Below are positions 14,277 through 22,629 of a DNA stretch of 64,000 nt, one piece after another. The notes below the pieces were generated by a model that was given only the letters and a program-made list of their open reading frames with translations, was not told the origin of the DNA and ran no database searches. A program made the position numbers and the translations under genes. Each line of letters opens with the position of its first letter. Position 1 is the first letter of the stretch. The stretch is from Chryseobacterium oleae (GTDB lineage: Bacteria; Bacteroidota; Bacteroidia; Flavobacteriales; Weeksellaceae), in contig NZ_FOVD01000005.1 of the NCBI RefSeq assembly GCF_900115055.1, positions 248,001-312,000 of the forward strand, in the 5' to 3' direction.

Positions 14277-14965
14277 TTAAAGACATGAAACTCCTTCGTG
14301 AGTTCAAGATATAGGTCCGAGTATTGTCTCGGACTTTTTTCTATCACGAAATCAGACTCCTGAACTGGCACTTCTGCCAATGAAAATTCAAGAACTAATC
14401 TTTTCGTTTTGGAATATTCTATCCCTTTGACATTGATTCTACGCTTCAAAAACAATTGATTTTCTAGAGCTATTTTAATAAAGTCGTCTCCAGCTTCAGC
14501 AGGAATAATAACTGACAAAATACCTTGATCGTCCAAAAATTTTACTGAAGCTACAATAAGCTGTTGGAAATTCAATTCTACGGTCTGGCGGGCAATTTTG
14601 TCCTTATCCGAGCCGGATTCTTCAAAATAAGGAGGATTTGAAACAATCAGATCAAACTTCTTTTCAGTCTCAAAAGTTTTAAGGTCCTGATGGATATTTT
14701 GCAGCCTTGAATGAAAAGGCGAATGCTCAAAATTCGTTCCGGTAAGTAAAACGGCATCTCCATTAATATCCAGGCCAAGAAAGTTGGCATTTGTATTTCT
14801 TTGAGCAAGCATTAATGAAATCAGGCCGGTTCCTGTTCCTATTTCTAAAACTTCCGATGCATTTTCCACATCAGCCAAAACACCCAGCAATACTCCGTCT
14901 GTTCCTACACGGAAGACGTTTTTTGACTGTTGAATTTCGAAATGTTTAAAGGTAAAAGGCTTCAC
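14270..14965 (-). CDS. trmN6: tRNA1(Val) adenine-37 N6-methyltransferase (TrmN6/YfiC family)
   Basis: Rossmann-fold methyltransferase of 231 residues. The SAM loop EIGTGTGLIS is at 41-50, LGLDIN at about 63-68, and the amino-methyltransferase motif NPPY at 110-113, followed by a FEESGSDKD loop. This combination and length fit the YfiC group, which methylates A37 of tRNA1-Val. The start is a GTG that shares its first base with the last base (G) of the TAG stop of the histidine kinase gene, so translation is likely coupled. Third gene of the ribE-kinase-trmN6 unit. Confidence 0.85.
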   Translation of the reverse strand: MKPFTFKHFEIQQSKNVFRVGTDGVLLGVLADVENASEVLEIGTGTGLISLMLAQRNTNANFLGLDINGDAVLLTGTNFEHSPFHSRLQNIHQDLKTFETEKKFDLIVSNPPYFEESGSDKDKIARQTVELNFQQLIVASVKFLDDQGILSVIIPAEAGDDFIKIALENQLFLKRRINVKGIEYSKTKRLVLEFSLAEVPVQESDFVIEKSPRQYSDLYLELTKEFHVFKK

Positions 14966-16419
14966 TATAAATTCGTAGGCAGTGTAATGGTAAATGTAGA
15001 CCCCTTCCCTACTTCAGATTTCACAGCGATTTCTCCTTTATAATCCTCGATCATCTTTCTGACCATCGAGAGACCAAGGCCCATACCGCTGTTTTTAGAA
15101 GTAAAATTAGGTTCAAATATTCTTTCGTACATATTTTCAGGAATCCCGATTCCATTGTCCTGCACAGAGATCATAACCCGTCTCTGATGCTGTTCCACAT
15201 CTACATTGATGATCAACTTACGTTCATCACTTTGAGCCTGCTTAGCATTGGTCACAAGGTTCGTAATGATCCTGGAAAGGTAAATCCTGTCCATATTGAT
15301 CATGATATTCCCTTTATTGGAATGCATAAAGATACTGTCATCATTGAAAACACGCAGAATATCTTCCACTTCGGTATTCAGATTAATGACTTCATTATTT
15401 TTTTCAGGAAGTTTTGCAAATTCTGAGAACGCTGAAGCCACAGTAGCAATCAGGTCGATCTGATCTACCATTGTTTTGCTCATCTGCTTTACTCTTTCTC
15501 TGATATTTGGATCTTCCGGATCAAATTTTCTTTCAAAATTCTGGATGGTAAGTTTCATCGGTGTAAGAGGATTTTTCACCTCATGAGCCACCTGTTTTGC
15601 CATTTCTCTCCAGGCTTCTTCGGATGCTTTGAAACGCAGTCTTTCTTTCTGATCCTGGATCTGAAGAATCATCCTGTTATAAGCTCTTGCCAAAGCATTA
15701 AGCTCATCATTTTTATAGTATCTGATAGGACGCATTTCATTTTCAAACAATGTAATACGTGTGATCATATCAGAAAATTTGGTGATATTTTTCGCTAAAC
15801 TGTTCGATGTCACCCAGCTTATCCAGATACTGAAAAGGATAAGGAAAATATCTACCAGTAAGATGTATTTGATATACTGGTGAAGAACATCCAGATAGGC
15901 AGATTCATTATGATACAAGGGAATATATACAATTCCTATAGGTTCCAGTTCATTGTTTTTTAACAGGAGATAAGAAGAAGTACGTCCTGCATCTTTTTTC
16001 TTATCATAGCCTTTGATATCCACCCTTGAGTCGGTAGACAGAATTTTATTCACGATATGAATAGGAATCGTTTTCTGATCAATAAGGCTCTCGTCTTTAT
16101 TGGATAGAAGATAATTTCCTTTCAGATCATAGATTACAATATCGTGCTGGTTAATATCCGCTATCTCAAAAATCTTGTTCCCCAATACCATCGGCAGATC
16201 TTCCGTCTCCACAAGAGTACGGCTTACGGCATAGTCAAGGTATCTCATCACGGCATTCGTCTTCTCCTGCATATCAATATTACTTTGCTGCAGAGAATTA
16301 TTCCTTAAGACAAAATAGGGAACGAGCGATGTAGCGACAACACTTAAAAAACAAACGAGAAGGAATCCGAAAAACACCCGGTTCCTTAAACTGTATCCTT
16401 TGTATTTACTTATCGGCAT
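14965..16419 (-). CDS. Membrane sensor histidine kinase (NtrY-like, HAMP-HisKA-HATPase)
   Basis: A 484-residue two-component sensor. Transmembrane helix 1 is at about 15-36, an extracytoplasmic sensor domain spans 37-180, helix 2 is 183-204, HAMP 205-258, and the phospho-acceptor His279 lies in VAHEVKNPLTPMKL, the NtrY-type H-box. The ATPase core shows an N-box (NLVTNAKQA), DNGIGIP and GMGLGLSMV. No response regulator is adjacent, so its partner is elsewhere. It starts one base after the ribE stop and overlaps trmN6. The ligand is unknown; the sensor region has no motif I recognise. Confidence 0.9.
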   Translation of the reverse strand: MPISKYKGYSLRNRVFFGFLLVCFLSVVATSLVPYFVLRNNSLQQSNIDMQEKTNAVMRYLDYAVSRTLVETEDLPMVLGNKIFEIADINQHDIVIYDLKGNYLLSNKDESLIDQKTIPIHIVNKILSTDSRVDIKGYDKKKDAGRTSSYLLLKNNELEPIGIVYIPLYHNESAYLDVLHQYIKYILLVDIFLILFSIWISWVTSNSLAKNITKFSDMITRITLFENEMRPIRYYKNDELNALARAYNRMILQIQDQKERLRFKASEEAWREMAKQVAHEVKNPLTPMKLTIQNFERKFDPEDPNIRERVKQMSKTMVDQIDLIATVASAFSEFAKLPEKNNEVINLNTEVEDILRVFNDDSIFMHSNKGNIMINMDRIYLSRIITNLVTNAKQAQSDERKLIINVDVEQHQRRVMISVQDNGIGIPENMYERIFEPNFTSKNSGMGLGLSMVRKMIEDYKGEIAVKSEVGKGSTFTITLPTNL

Positions 16420-16420
16420 C

Positions 16421-17005
16421 CTACTTTTTAATTAACCTAGCAATATACTTACCAATAATGTCAAATTCTAAATTAACCTGATCTCCTATTTTAAGATGCT
16501 GCATATTGGTAAACTCCCAGGTATATGGGATGATGGCCACAGAAAACTGGGTATCTTCACTTTTCGCAACCGTCAGACTTATTCCGTTTACCGTAATAGA
16601 ACCCTGCGGAACCGTTACAAAACTGCCGTTATCTTCATATTTAATGGTAATAAAATAGCTTCCGTCTTTATTTTCGATTCCTGCTACTTCACCGGTTTTA
16701 TCTACATGCCCCTGTACAATATGTCCATCCAGTCTTCCATCCATCTTCATGCATCGCTCAAGGTTTACTACGGTACCTACATTCCATTTTCCAAGATTGG
16801 TCTTTTCCAATGTTTCATTGATGGCTGTTACTACATATTGATCATCTTTAATCTCAACAACTGTCAGGCAGCACCCGTTATGAGCCAGACTCTGGTCTAT
16901 TTTCAATTCGCTCGTAAAAGGACATGTTAGGGTGAAATCTATGTTGCTTCCTTTTTCTTCAATCTTTTCAATAACGCCAACTGCTTCAATAATTCCTGTG
17001 AACAT
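16421..17005 (-). CDS. ribE: Riboflavin synthase, alpha subunit
   Basis: Dismutates two 6,7-dimethyl-8-ribityllumazine molecules to riboflavin and the pyrimidine precursor, the last step of the pathway. The 194-residue protein starts with the universal MFTGIIEAVG and has two lumazine-binding barrels, each with its own signature: NGCCLTV in the first half and NGISLTV in the second. First gene of the minus-strand unit with the kinase and trmN6, divergent from pdxA across 48 bases. No FMN riboswitch is visible in that short gap. Confidence 0.95.
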   Translation of the reverse strand: MFTGIIEAVGVIEKIEEKGSNIDFTLTCPFTSELKIDQSLAHNGCCLTVVEIKDDQYVVTAINETLEKTNLGKWNVGTVVNLERCMKMDGRLDGHIVQGHVDKTGEVAGIENKDGSYFITIKYEDNGSFVTVPQGSITVNGISLTVAKSEDTQFSVAIIPYTWEFTNMQHLKIGDQVNLEFDIIGKYIARLIKK

Positions 17006-17053
17006 ATTATTTTTTGCTAAATTTGTAAATTATAATCTTCAAAGATAATCAAA

Positions 17054-18145
17054 ATGAGCCCAAAAAACCATAAAGTACGAGTAGGAATTTCAATAGGTGA
17101 TTTTAACGGCATCGGTCCGGAGATCATCATGAAGTCCCTGACAGACAAAACCATTACGGATTTTTTCACTCCGGTGATTTTTGGCTCGGGAAAGTTATTT
17201 ACCTTCCAGAAAAATATTTTCAAGCTGAATCTGAATTTCAACTACGTGAATGAAGCATCACAGGCTCAGCCGGGAAAACTGAATATGGTGAACCTTACCA
17301 AGGATAATGTGAATGTAGAATTGGGTGTTCCCACTGAAGAATCTACCAAAATGGCCATTGAATCTCTGGAACTTGCGACGGAAGCCTTAATGAAAGGCGA
17401 CATCGATGTACTGGTTACAGCGCCTATCAACAAAGATGAAATGGTGAAAATGGGTTTTAAACATGCCGGACACACAGGCTATTTTGAAGAAAAATTCAGT
17501 AAAAAAGGACTGATGTTCTTAGTTACAGAAGATCTGAAAGTAGCGGTTTCTACCCACCATATTCCAATTGCCAGCGTAGCAGAAAATATTTCCAAAGAAA
17601 AAATAAAAAAACAGATCAGAGCCCTGAATCAGACATTGATCGAAGATTTCTGTGTACAGAAACCAAAGATCGCTGTATTGGGACTAAACCCACATGCAGG
17701 AGACGGAGGCGTGATCGGAAAAGAAGAGATCGAAATTATAGAACCTGCCATCAAAGAACTTTCTGACAACGGAATACTGGCTTTCGGGCCTTACCCTGCA
17801 GACAGCTTCTTTCAGCCGAATAAGTACAGAAATTTCGATGCGGTTTTAGCCATGTACCACGATCAGGGACTGGCACCGTTCAAAACTTTAGCCTACGAGG
17901 AAGGCGTGAATTATACAGCCGGACTTCCTTTTATCAGAACCTCTCCGGACCATGGAGTGGCCTATGATATTGCAGGAAAAAACATCGCAGATGAGCAGAG
18001 TTTTACAGAAGCGATCTTCACTGCTATTAAAATATTTAAGAACAGAAGCGAATATAACGATCTGATGACCAACCGTATGCAGCCAAGGAAAATGGTTGTA
18101 GACAACGGAGTAGATGAAGATCTGCCTGATGAAAATGAAGGATAA
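17054..18145 (+). CDS. pdxA: 4-hydroxythreonine-4-phosphate dehydrogenase
   Basis: NAD-dependent oxidation step of the DXP-dependent route to pyridoxal phosphate. In the 363 residues the start VGISIGDFNGIGPEII is the usual N-terminal motif, HAGHTGYFEE carries one metal-binding His, and MYHDQGLAPFK carries another, with HAGDGG between them. The protein is full length with a short acidic tail. It precedes the DUF177-rpmF-acc cluster, a pairing common in flavobacteria, but the DUF177 gene has its own promoter. Confidence 0.95.
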   Translation: MSPKNHKVRVGISIGDFNGIGPEIIMKSLTDKTITDFFTPVIFGSGKLFTFQKNIFKLNLNFNYVNEASQAQPGKLNMVNLTKDNVNVELGVPTEESTKMAIESLELATEALMKGDIDVLVTAPINKDEMVKMGFKHAGHTGYFEEKFSKKGLMFLVTEDLKVAVSTHHIPIASVAENISKEKIKKQIRALNQTLIEDFCVQKPKIAVLGLNPHAGDGGVIGKEEIEIIEPAIKELSDNGILAFGPYPADSFFQPNKYRNFDAVLAMYHDQGLAPFKTLAYEEGVNYTAGLPFIRTSPDHGVAYDIAGKNIADEQSFTEAIFTAIKIFKNRSEYNDLMTNRMQPRKMVVDNGVDEDLPDENEG

Positions 18146-18186
18146 TTCGTTAAAACAAATTTTAAATTAATTTGTTATGGATTTTA

Positions 18187-18217
18187 TTTGTTATTATAAA
18201 AAAATTGCATATTTTTG
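18187..18217 (+). promoter_or_regulatory. Consensus promoter of the DUF177-rpmF unit
   Basis: TTTG at 18187-18190, a 19-base spacer and TATTTTTG at 18210-18217. Because the -7 box covers an in-frame TTG at 18215, the real start of the following gene must be the ATG at 18230. Confidence 0.85.
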
Positions 18218-18229
18218 CACACTCATTTT

Positions 18230-18760
18230 ATGGACAAGTTAAGAAACTATGACGTAAGCTTTTCCGGACTCAAAAACGGGAAGCACGTGTTCAAATTTGA
18301 GATAGATAAATCGTTCTTTCAATTATTTGACACTGAACAGGAATTTACAAATCCTAAAATAGTAGCCGATGTCTTCCTTGAGAAGCACACTACGTTTTTA
18401 GAATTTGAGATCAAAGTAGACGGGACAGTAGAACTCATTTGTGATCTCACGAATGAAGAATTCGACTATCCTATTGAAAACGAGATTGGAATTTTGGTGC
18501 ATTTTGGTGAAGAATATGATGACAGCAATGAAGATGTCATTACTATTCCAGCCTCAGATCATGCCTTTAACGTGGCACAGCTGATCTACGAAAATGTACA
18601 GCTTTCTATACCGATGAAAAAAGTTTCACCGAATGTAAGCGATGAAGATCTTGAAATCCTAAACAGGTTCAGTCCGAAAGATATTGAAGAGCCTGAGGAG
18701 GAAGAACATGAGAGCGACCCGAGATGGGAAGCGCTGAGAAAGTTAAAAGACAATAATTAA
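18230..18760 (+). CDS. DUF177 (YceD-like) 23S rRNA accumulation protein
   Basis: A 176-residue acidic protein of the YceD/DUF177 family, linked in E. coli and plants to 23S rRNA accumulation. The family's core cysteine region is represented by ELICDLTNEEFDYPIE at about residues 67-82, but only a single Cys remains. The C-terminal tail is strongly acidic (EEPEEEEHESD). It precedes rpmF, the conserved neighbour across bacteria, and that context confirms the assignment. The start at 18230 is fixed by the promoter just upstream. Confidence 0.88.
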   Translation: MDKLRNYDVSFSGLKNGKHVFKFEIDKSFFQLFDTEQEFTNPKIVADVFLEKHTTFLEFEIKVDGTVELICDLTNEEFDYPIENEIGILVHFGEEYDDSNEDVITIPASDHAFNVAQLIYENVQLSIPMKKVSPNVSDEDLEILNRFSPKDIEEPEEEEHESDPRWEALRKLKDNN

Positions 18761-18826
18761 ATAAAATAATTTAAATATGATGAGATGATGAATCTCATCG
18801 CTCATCAATTAAAAAAGTTATTCAAA

Positions 18827-19030
18827 ATGGCACATCCTAAGAGAAGACAGTCGTCCACAAGAAGAGATAAGAGAAGAACTCATTATAAAGCAGTAGTTCC
18901 TCAATTAGCGAAAGATGCAACAACTGGTGAACTTCACCTTTACCACAGAGCTCACTGGCATGAAGGAAAACTTTACTACAGAGGTAAAGTAGTATTGGAA
19001 AAAGAAGTAGCAACTACAGAAGAAAACTAA
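18827..19030 (+). CDS. rpmF: 50S ribosomal protein L32
   Basis: Starts [20 protein letters not shown] and is 67 residues long, a normal L32. The four zinc-binding cysteines of the C-plus form are missing, so this is the C-minus type. I place the start at 18827 because an upstream in-frame ATG at 18785 would add a non-homologous 14-residue extension. It is cotranscribed with the DUF177 gene and followed by a strong terminator. Confidence 0.95.
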   Translation: MAHPKRRQSSTRRDKRRTHYKAVVPQLAKDATTGELHLYHRAHWHEGKLYYRGKVVLEKEVATTEEN

Positions 19031-19066
19031 GAGTCGCTTTTCACTGAAAAAGCCTCATTTTAATAC

Positions 19067-19105
19067 AAAAACCGCCCGATTTTGATAAAATCGGGCGGTT
19101 TTTTG
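19067..19105 (+). terminator. Terminator after rpmF
   Basis: Perfect 16-bp stem AAAACCGCCCGATTTT with a 3-base loop and a T run. It isolates rpmF from accB. Confidence 0.95.
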
Positions 19106-19157
19106 TTGTTTTTTATGTTTTTTTGGTATCTTTGACCCAAAATCAAATATCAAATTT

Positions 19158-19637
19158 ATGGACATTAAAGACATACAAAATCTTATCAAGTTTGTATCTA
19201 AGGCTGAAGTTTCAGAAGTTAAATACAAAACTAAAGATTTCGAGATCACTATTAAAACTCCATTAGCTGGTAGCGATGCAGTTTATGCACAACCAGCGGT
19301 ATACCACACAGCTCCTCAGGCGGCAGCTCCTGTTCAGGCAGCAGCTCCTGCAGCAGCACCGGCTGAAAAAGCGGAAGCAGCATCTGATGACAGTAAATAT
19401 GTAGTGATCAAATCTCCAATGATCGGTACTTTCTACAGAAAACCATCTCCGGATAAAGATGTATTTGTAAATGTAGGTGACGAAGTATCCGTAGGAAAAG
19501 TAGTTTGTGTAATTGAAGCAATGAAGTTATTCAACCAGATCGATTCTGAGATCAGCGGAAAAATCGTGAAGATTTTAGTAGACGATGCTACTCCGGTAGA
19601 ATACGATCAGCCTTTATTCTTAGTAGATCCATCTTAA
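19158..19637 (+). CDS. accB: Acetyl-CoA carboxylase biotin carboxyl carrier protein
   Basis: Carries CO2 on biotin between AccC and the AccAD transferase to make malonyl-CoA. The 159-residue chain has a short N-terminal domain (1-38), a Pro/Ala-rich linker (44-75, repeated AAAP) and the biotinyl domain, where Lys123 in EAMKLF is the biotin site. Its promoter lies in the 50 bases after the rpmF terminator (a TATCTTTG box at about 19126-19133). Followed by heptad element C and then accC. In Flavobacterium a fabH gene often lies between rpmF and accB; none is here. Confidence 0.95.
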   Translation: MDIKDIQNLIKFVSKAEVSEVKYKTKDFEITIKTPLAGSDAVYAQPAVYHTAPQAAAPVQAAAPAAAPAEKAEAASDDSKYVVIKSPMIGTFYRKPSPDKDVFVNVGDEVSVGKVVCVIEAMKLFNQIDSEISGKIVKILVDDATPVEYDQPLFLVDPS

Positions 19638-19638
19638 T

Positions 19639-19730
19639 TTAGAGGTTAGATGTTAGACATTAGATGTTAGACTCAATTCTGCATTCAAAATAACATTAAT
19701 CTAATTTTCAAATTATCTAATTTTCAAATT
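19639..19730. repeat. Bipartite inverted repeat element C inside the accB-accC operon
   Basis: Five TTAGANN heptads (19639-19673; for example TTAGATG then TTAGACA) are followed by a 25-bp AT-rich spacer and four 8-bp units (19699-19730), ATCTAATT and TTCAAATT in alternation. The complement of the right units contains AATTAGAT, echoing the left unit. The element fills almost all of the 100-base accB-accC gap, so it must be transcribed, ending 7 bases before the accC ATG where it could affect translation. Confidence 0.85.
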
Positions 19731-19737
19731 GAAGAAG

Positions 19738-21093
19738 ATGTTCAAAAAAATATTAATAGCCAATCGTGGCGAAATTGCAATGCGTATTCTACGTACTTGT
19801 AAAGAAATGGGGATCAAAACCGTTGCGGTATACTCTACAGCCGACAAAGACAGTCTTCACGTAAGATTTGCTGACGAAGCCGTATGTATCGGTCCTCCTA
19901 TGAGTAAAGACTCATACCTTAAAATCCCTAATATTATCGCAGCAGCAGAGATTACCAATGCTGATGCTATCCACCCGGGTTACGGATTCCTTTCTGAAAA
20001 TGCTAATTTCTCAGGAATCTGCCAGAAAAACAACATCAAGTTCATTGGTGCTTCTCCTGAGCAGATCGAAAAGATGGGTGATAAAGCCAATGCCAAAGCG
20101 ACGATGAAAGCTGCCGGAGTACCTTGTGTACCTGGTTCAGACGGACTGATCGAATCTTATGAGCATGCTATAAAAGTAGCTGAAGAAACAGGATATCCGG
20201 TAATGATCAAAGCTACCGCTGGTGGTGGTGGAAAAGGGATGAGAGCAGTATGGAAAGCTGAAGACCTTAAAGATCACTGGGAATCTGCTATTCAGGAAGC
20301 TGTGGCTGCCTTTGGAAACGGAGGTATGTACATGGAAAAACTGATTGAAGAGCCTAGACACATTGAGATTCAGGTAGCCGGTGACCAGTACGGAAAAGCA
20401 TGTCACCTTTCTGAAAGAGACTGTTCTGTACAGAGAAGAAACCAGAAACTGACTGAAGAAACACCTTCTCCTTTCATGACAGACGAGCTTCGTGAGCAAA
20501 TGGGTGCTGCCGCTGTAAAAGCTGCTGAATTCATTGGATATGAAGGCGTAGGTACTATCGAATTCCTTGTAGACAAGCACAGAAATTTCTATTTCATGGA
20601 AATGAATACAAGAATCCAGGTAGAACACCCTATTACTGAGCAGGTAATTGATTATGACCTGATCAGAGAGCAGATCCTTCTTGCTGCGGGAACTCCTATT
20701 TCCGGAATCAATTATTACCCGAAACTTCATTCAATCGAATGTAGAATCAATGCTGAGGATCCTTACGCAGACTTCAGACCATCTCCGGGGAAAATTACAG
20801 GACTAAACATTCCTGGCGGACACGGAATCAGAGTAGACACTCACGTTTATTCAGGATATACTATTCCCTCCAACTATGACTCTATGATCGCTAAGCTTAT
20901 CACTACGGCTCAAACCCGTGAGGAAGCTATTGCTAAAATGAGACGTGCACTGGAAGAATTCTATATTGAAGGTGTGAAAACTACCATTCCTTTCCACAGA
21001 CAACTTATGGATAATGAAGATTATCTGGCTGGAAACTATACGACAAAATTCATGGAGGATTTTGTAATGGATAGAAAATATGATAATCACTAA
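19738..21093 (+). CDS. accC: Acetyl-CoA carboxylase biotin carboxylase subunit
   Basis: ATP-grasp enzyme that carboxylates biotin on AccB. The 451 residues start [14 protein letters not shown] and contain [10 protein letters not shown], the glycine-rich ATP loop [26 protein letters not shown] with the catalytic Cys, and [11 protein letters not shown] use the ATG at 19738; a TTG nine bases earlier is also in frame but weaker. The gene follows accB after heptad element C. The two AccAD transferase subunits are split in this genome, with accA at 37610. Confidence 0.97.
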   Translation: MFKKILIANRGEIAMRILRTCKEMGIKTVAVYSTADKDSLHVRFADEAVCIGPPMSKDSYLKIPNIIAAAEITNADAIHPGYGFLSENANFSGICQKNNIKFIGASPEQIEKMGDKANAKATMKAAGVPCVPGSDGLIESYEHAIKVAEETGYPVMIKATAGGGGKGMRAVWKAEDLKDHWESAIQEAVAAFGNGGMYMEKLIEEPRHIEIQVAGDQYGKACHLSERDCSVQRRNQKLTEETPSPFMTDELREQMGAAAVKAAEFIGYEGVGTIEFLVDKHRNFYFMEMNTRIQVEHPITEQVIDYDLIREQILLAAGTPISGINYYPKLHSIECRINAEDPYADFRPSPGKITGLNIPGGHGIRVDTHVYSGYTIPSNYDSMIAKLITTAQTREEAIAKMRRALEEFYIEGVKTTIPFHRQLMDNEDYLAGNYTTKFMEDFVMDRKYDNH

Positions 21094-21115
21094 GATTATT
21101 CTACATACAAATTGT

Positions 21116-21146
21116 AAACTGCCTCATTTTGGGGCAGTTTTTTTTA
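21116..21146 (+). terminator. Terminator after accC
   Basis: AAACTGCC and GGCAGTTT arms with a loop of about eight bases and a T8 run. Confidence 0.9.
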
Positions 21147-21426
21147 TTATCAACATTCATAAATTTTAATTTCCATTAAATATTTACCCCATTTCATTCC
21201 AGAATTCCTCCAATCTCCCTCCCCATCGGAAGTTCATAAATACTTAATACTAAAACTTATAAACAACTGATTCTCAATAAATAATTTACCTAACAGTTGT
21301 TAGTAGAAGAATTACGACACTTTTTAAAATTTCCTGAAAAACTTTTCCCTGATAATATAAATACTTCTATTTTTGGTGACATAACATAACAAACCACACA
21401 ATATTAACAATTAAAATTTACTTATC
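21147..21426 (+). promoter_or_regulatory. Non-coding gap with the hcp promoter
   Basis: About 280 bases of AT-rich sequence with no convincing frame. Near its right end TATTTTTG (21368-21375) is a good -7 box, giving an unusually long leader of about 45 bases before the Hcp-like gene. No exact TTTG is 19 bases upstream (TTCC is). Nothing else recognised. Confidence 0.5.
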
Positions 21427-21834
21427 ATGGCAGAAAGAAATTCAAGAGGAATTTTAAAATTCAACGGCGGTGAAGGGCAAAAGTTATTAAAACTTAACTA
21501 CAGTGTATCCCGTTCTACAGACGTATCAGGAAGAGTAGCATCAGATCCTTCCAATGCATTGATCAAAATCACAGTAGAAGCTACTGAAAAATCAGACATC
21601 CTGGAAAGTCTTCTTAACGGAAAGTACAAGCCTACAACCGGAGAAGTAACATTCAACAAATCTCACGAAGAAGGAACACTGACTACTTTGAAGTGGGAAA
21701 ACGGATATGTGATCCAGCATGAAGTAGATTTCGATGCAGTAGATGACAACAGTATGTATATCAGCTTTGTGATCAGCGCAGAACAAATCGATCTTGGAAC
21801 TTCTTCTTACAGAGGAGAATGGCCTTCATCTTAA
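21427..21834 (+). CDS. hcp: Hcp-like type VI secretion tube protein (TssD)
   Basis: A 135-residue beta-rich protein that resembles the Bacteroidota TssD/Hcp proteins, which stack as rings to form the T6SS subtype iii inner tube. Supporting signs are KLLKLNYSVSRSTDVSGRV, the central TVEATEKSDILESLL and WENGYVIQHEVDF, and the compact length without signal peptide. No other T6SS gene (sheath, baseplate, VgrG, ClpV) is in the window, so this is an orphan copy, possibly one that carries or recruits an effector. Own promoter with a long leader and own terminator, suggesting high single-gene expression. Identification is from memory of the family. Confidence 0.72.
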   Translation: MAERNSRGILKFNGGEGQKLLKLNYSVSRSTDVSGRVASDPSNALIKITVEATEKSDILESLLNGKYKPTTGEVTFNKSHEEGTLTTLKWENGYVIQHEVDFDAVDDNSMYISFVISAEQIDLGTSSYRGEWPSS

Positions 21835-21864
21835 GAATGTAATTCCCTACATCAAAAAAAACAC

Positions 21865-21911
21865 AAGACAGGATGGTAAACCCGCGAAAGGGATGCTGTT
21901 CTGTCTTTTTT
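21865..21911 (+). terminator. Terminator after hcp
   Basis: Outer arms AAGACAG and CTGTCTT close on a branched interior that contains CCC-GCGAAA-GGG, followed by a T run. Confidence 0.75.
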
Positions 21912-21966
21912 GACTGTACTTATTCCTTTTACAGCTAAAAATTCAGTACGAATATCTACTGGTCAT

Positions 21967-22518
21967 ATGGTTAAAAATATCTTCAAATATATTTTCATTT
22001 TGGGAGCAGCATGGTTTCTCATTCATTCTGTTTATATCATTACAGACGGATTAACGAACACCAGAAGAAATGCTGAATTAGCGGTTGTATTTGGTAACAC
22101 AGTGAATAAGGACGGAACCCTGTCCCCAAGATTGAAGGCCAGACTGGACAAAGCAATTGAAATATATCAGGATCATCAGGTAAAAAAAGTTTTAGTAAGT
22201 GGTGGCTTTGGTAAAGAAGGATACTGGGAAGGAAACGAAATGAAAAAATATTTGATTGAAAACAGAATTCCTTCTGAAAACATTATTACAGACAATCATG
22301 GAGATACTACCGAGAAGACGGTCATTAATTCTATAAAAACAGCTGACAGTTTATCCTATAAAAGCATTGTCTCGGTTTCTCAATATTATCATCAAACGCG
22401 TATTAAAAAATTATTTAAAAGACATCATTTTAATAACGTAACCAGCTCCAGTCCCAGCTATTTTGAAGCCAGAGATGCATACTCCGTTTTCAGAGAATTT
22501 TTCGCCTATTATTTATAA
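21967..22518 (+). CDS. DUF218 (YdcF/SanA-like) membrane-anchored protein
   Basis: A 183-residue protein with one N-terminal transmembrane helix (about 5-24) and a DUF218 domain: VVFGNTVNKDGTLSPRLKARLDKA, then VLVSGGFG, then a conserved NTxxT-like region (GDTTEKTVINS) and QYYHQTR. SanA/YdcF proteins affect envelope integrity in other bacteria, with a poorly defined chemical role. I start at the ATG at 21967; an in-frame TTG at 21910 lies within the T tract of the preceding terminator. No in-operon partner except possibly the unknown gene at 22630. Confidence 0.85.
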   Translation: MVKNIFKYIFILGAAWFLIHSVYIITDGLTNTRRNAELAVVFGNTVNKDGTLSPRLKARLDKAIEIYQDHQVKKVLVSGGFGKEGYWEGNEMKKYLIENRIPSENIITDNHGDTTEKTVINSIKTADSLSYKSIVSVSQYYHQTRIKKLFKRHHFNNVTSSSPSYFEARDAYSVFREFFAYYL

Positions 22519-22629
22519 AACGAAGCCAACTACATCCCTCATTAAATCAGACTTGAAAAACACAATGATGACTTGACATCAAATGTTTCTCAGGTAGCTA
22601 AAGAAGAAGTTCACACCAACAAAAAAAGC

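Noticed and set aside
19639..19730. CRISPR-like array
   Set aside because: Units are 7-8 bp with no unique spacers between them and no cas genes; this is a tandem short-unit repeat.
20137..20730. 197-codon minus-strand frame within accC
   Set aside because: It mirrors highly conserved accC codons; the product is Phe, Ser-rich and unrecognised.
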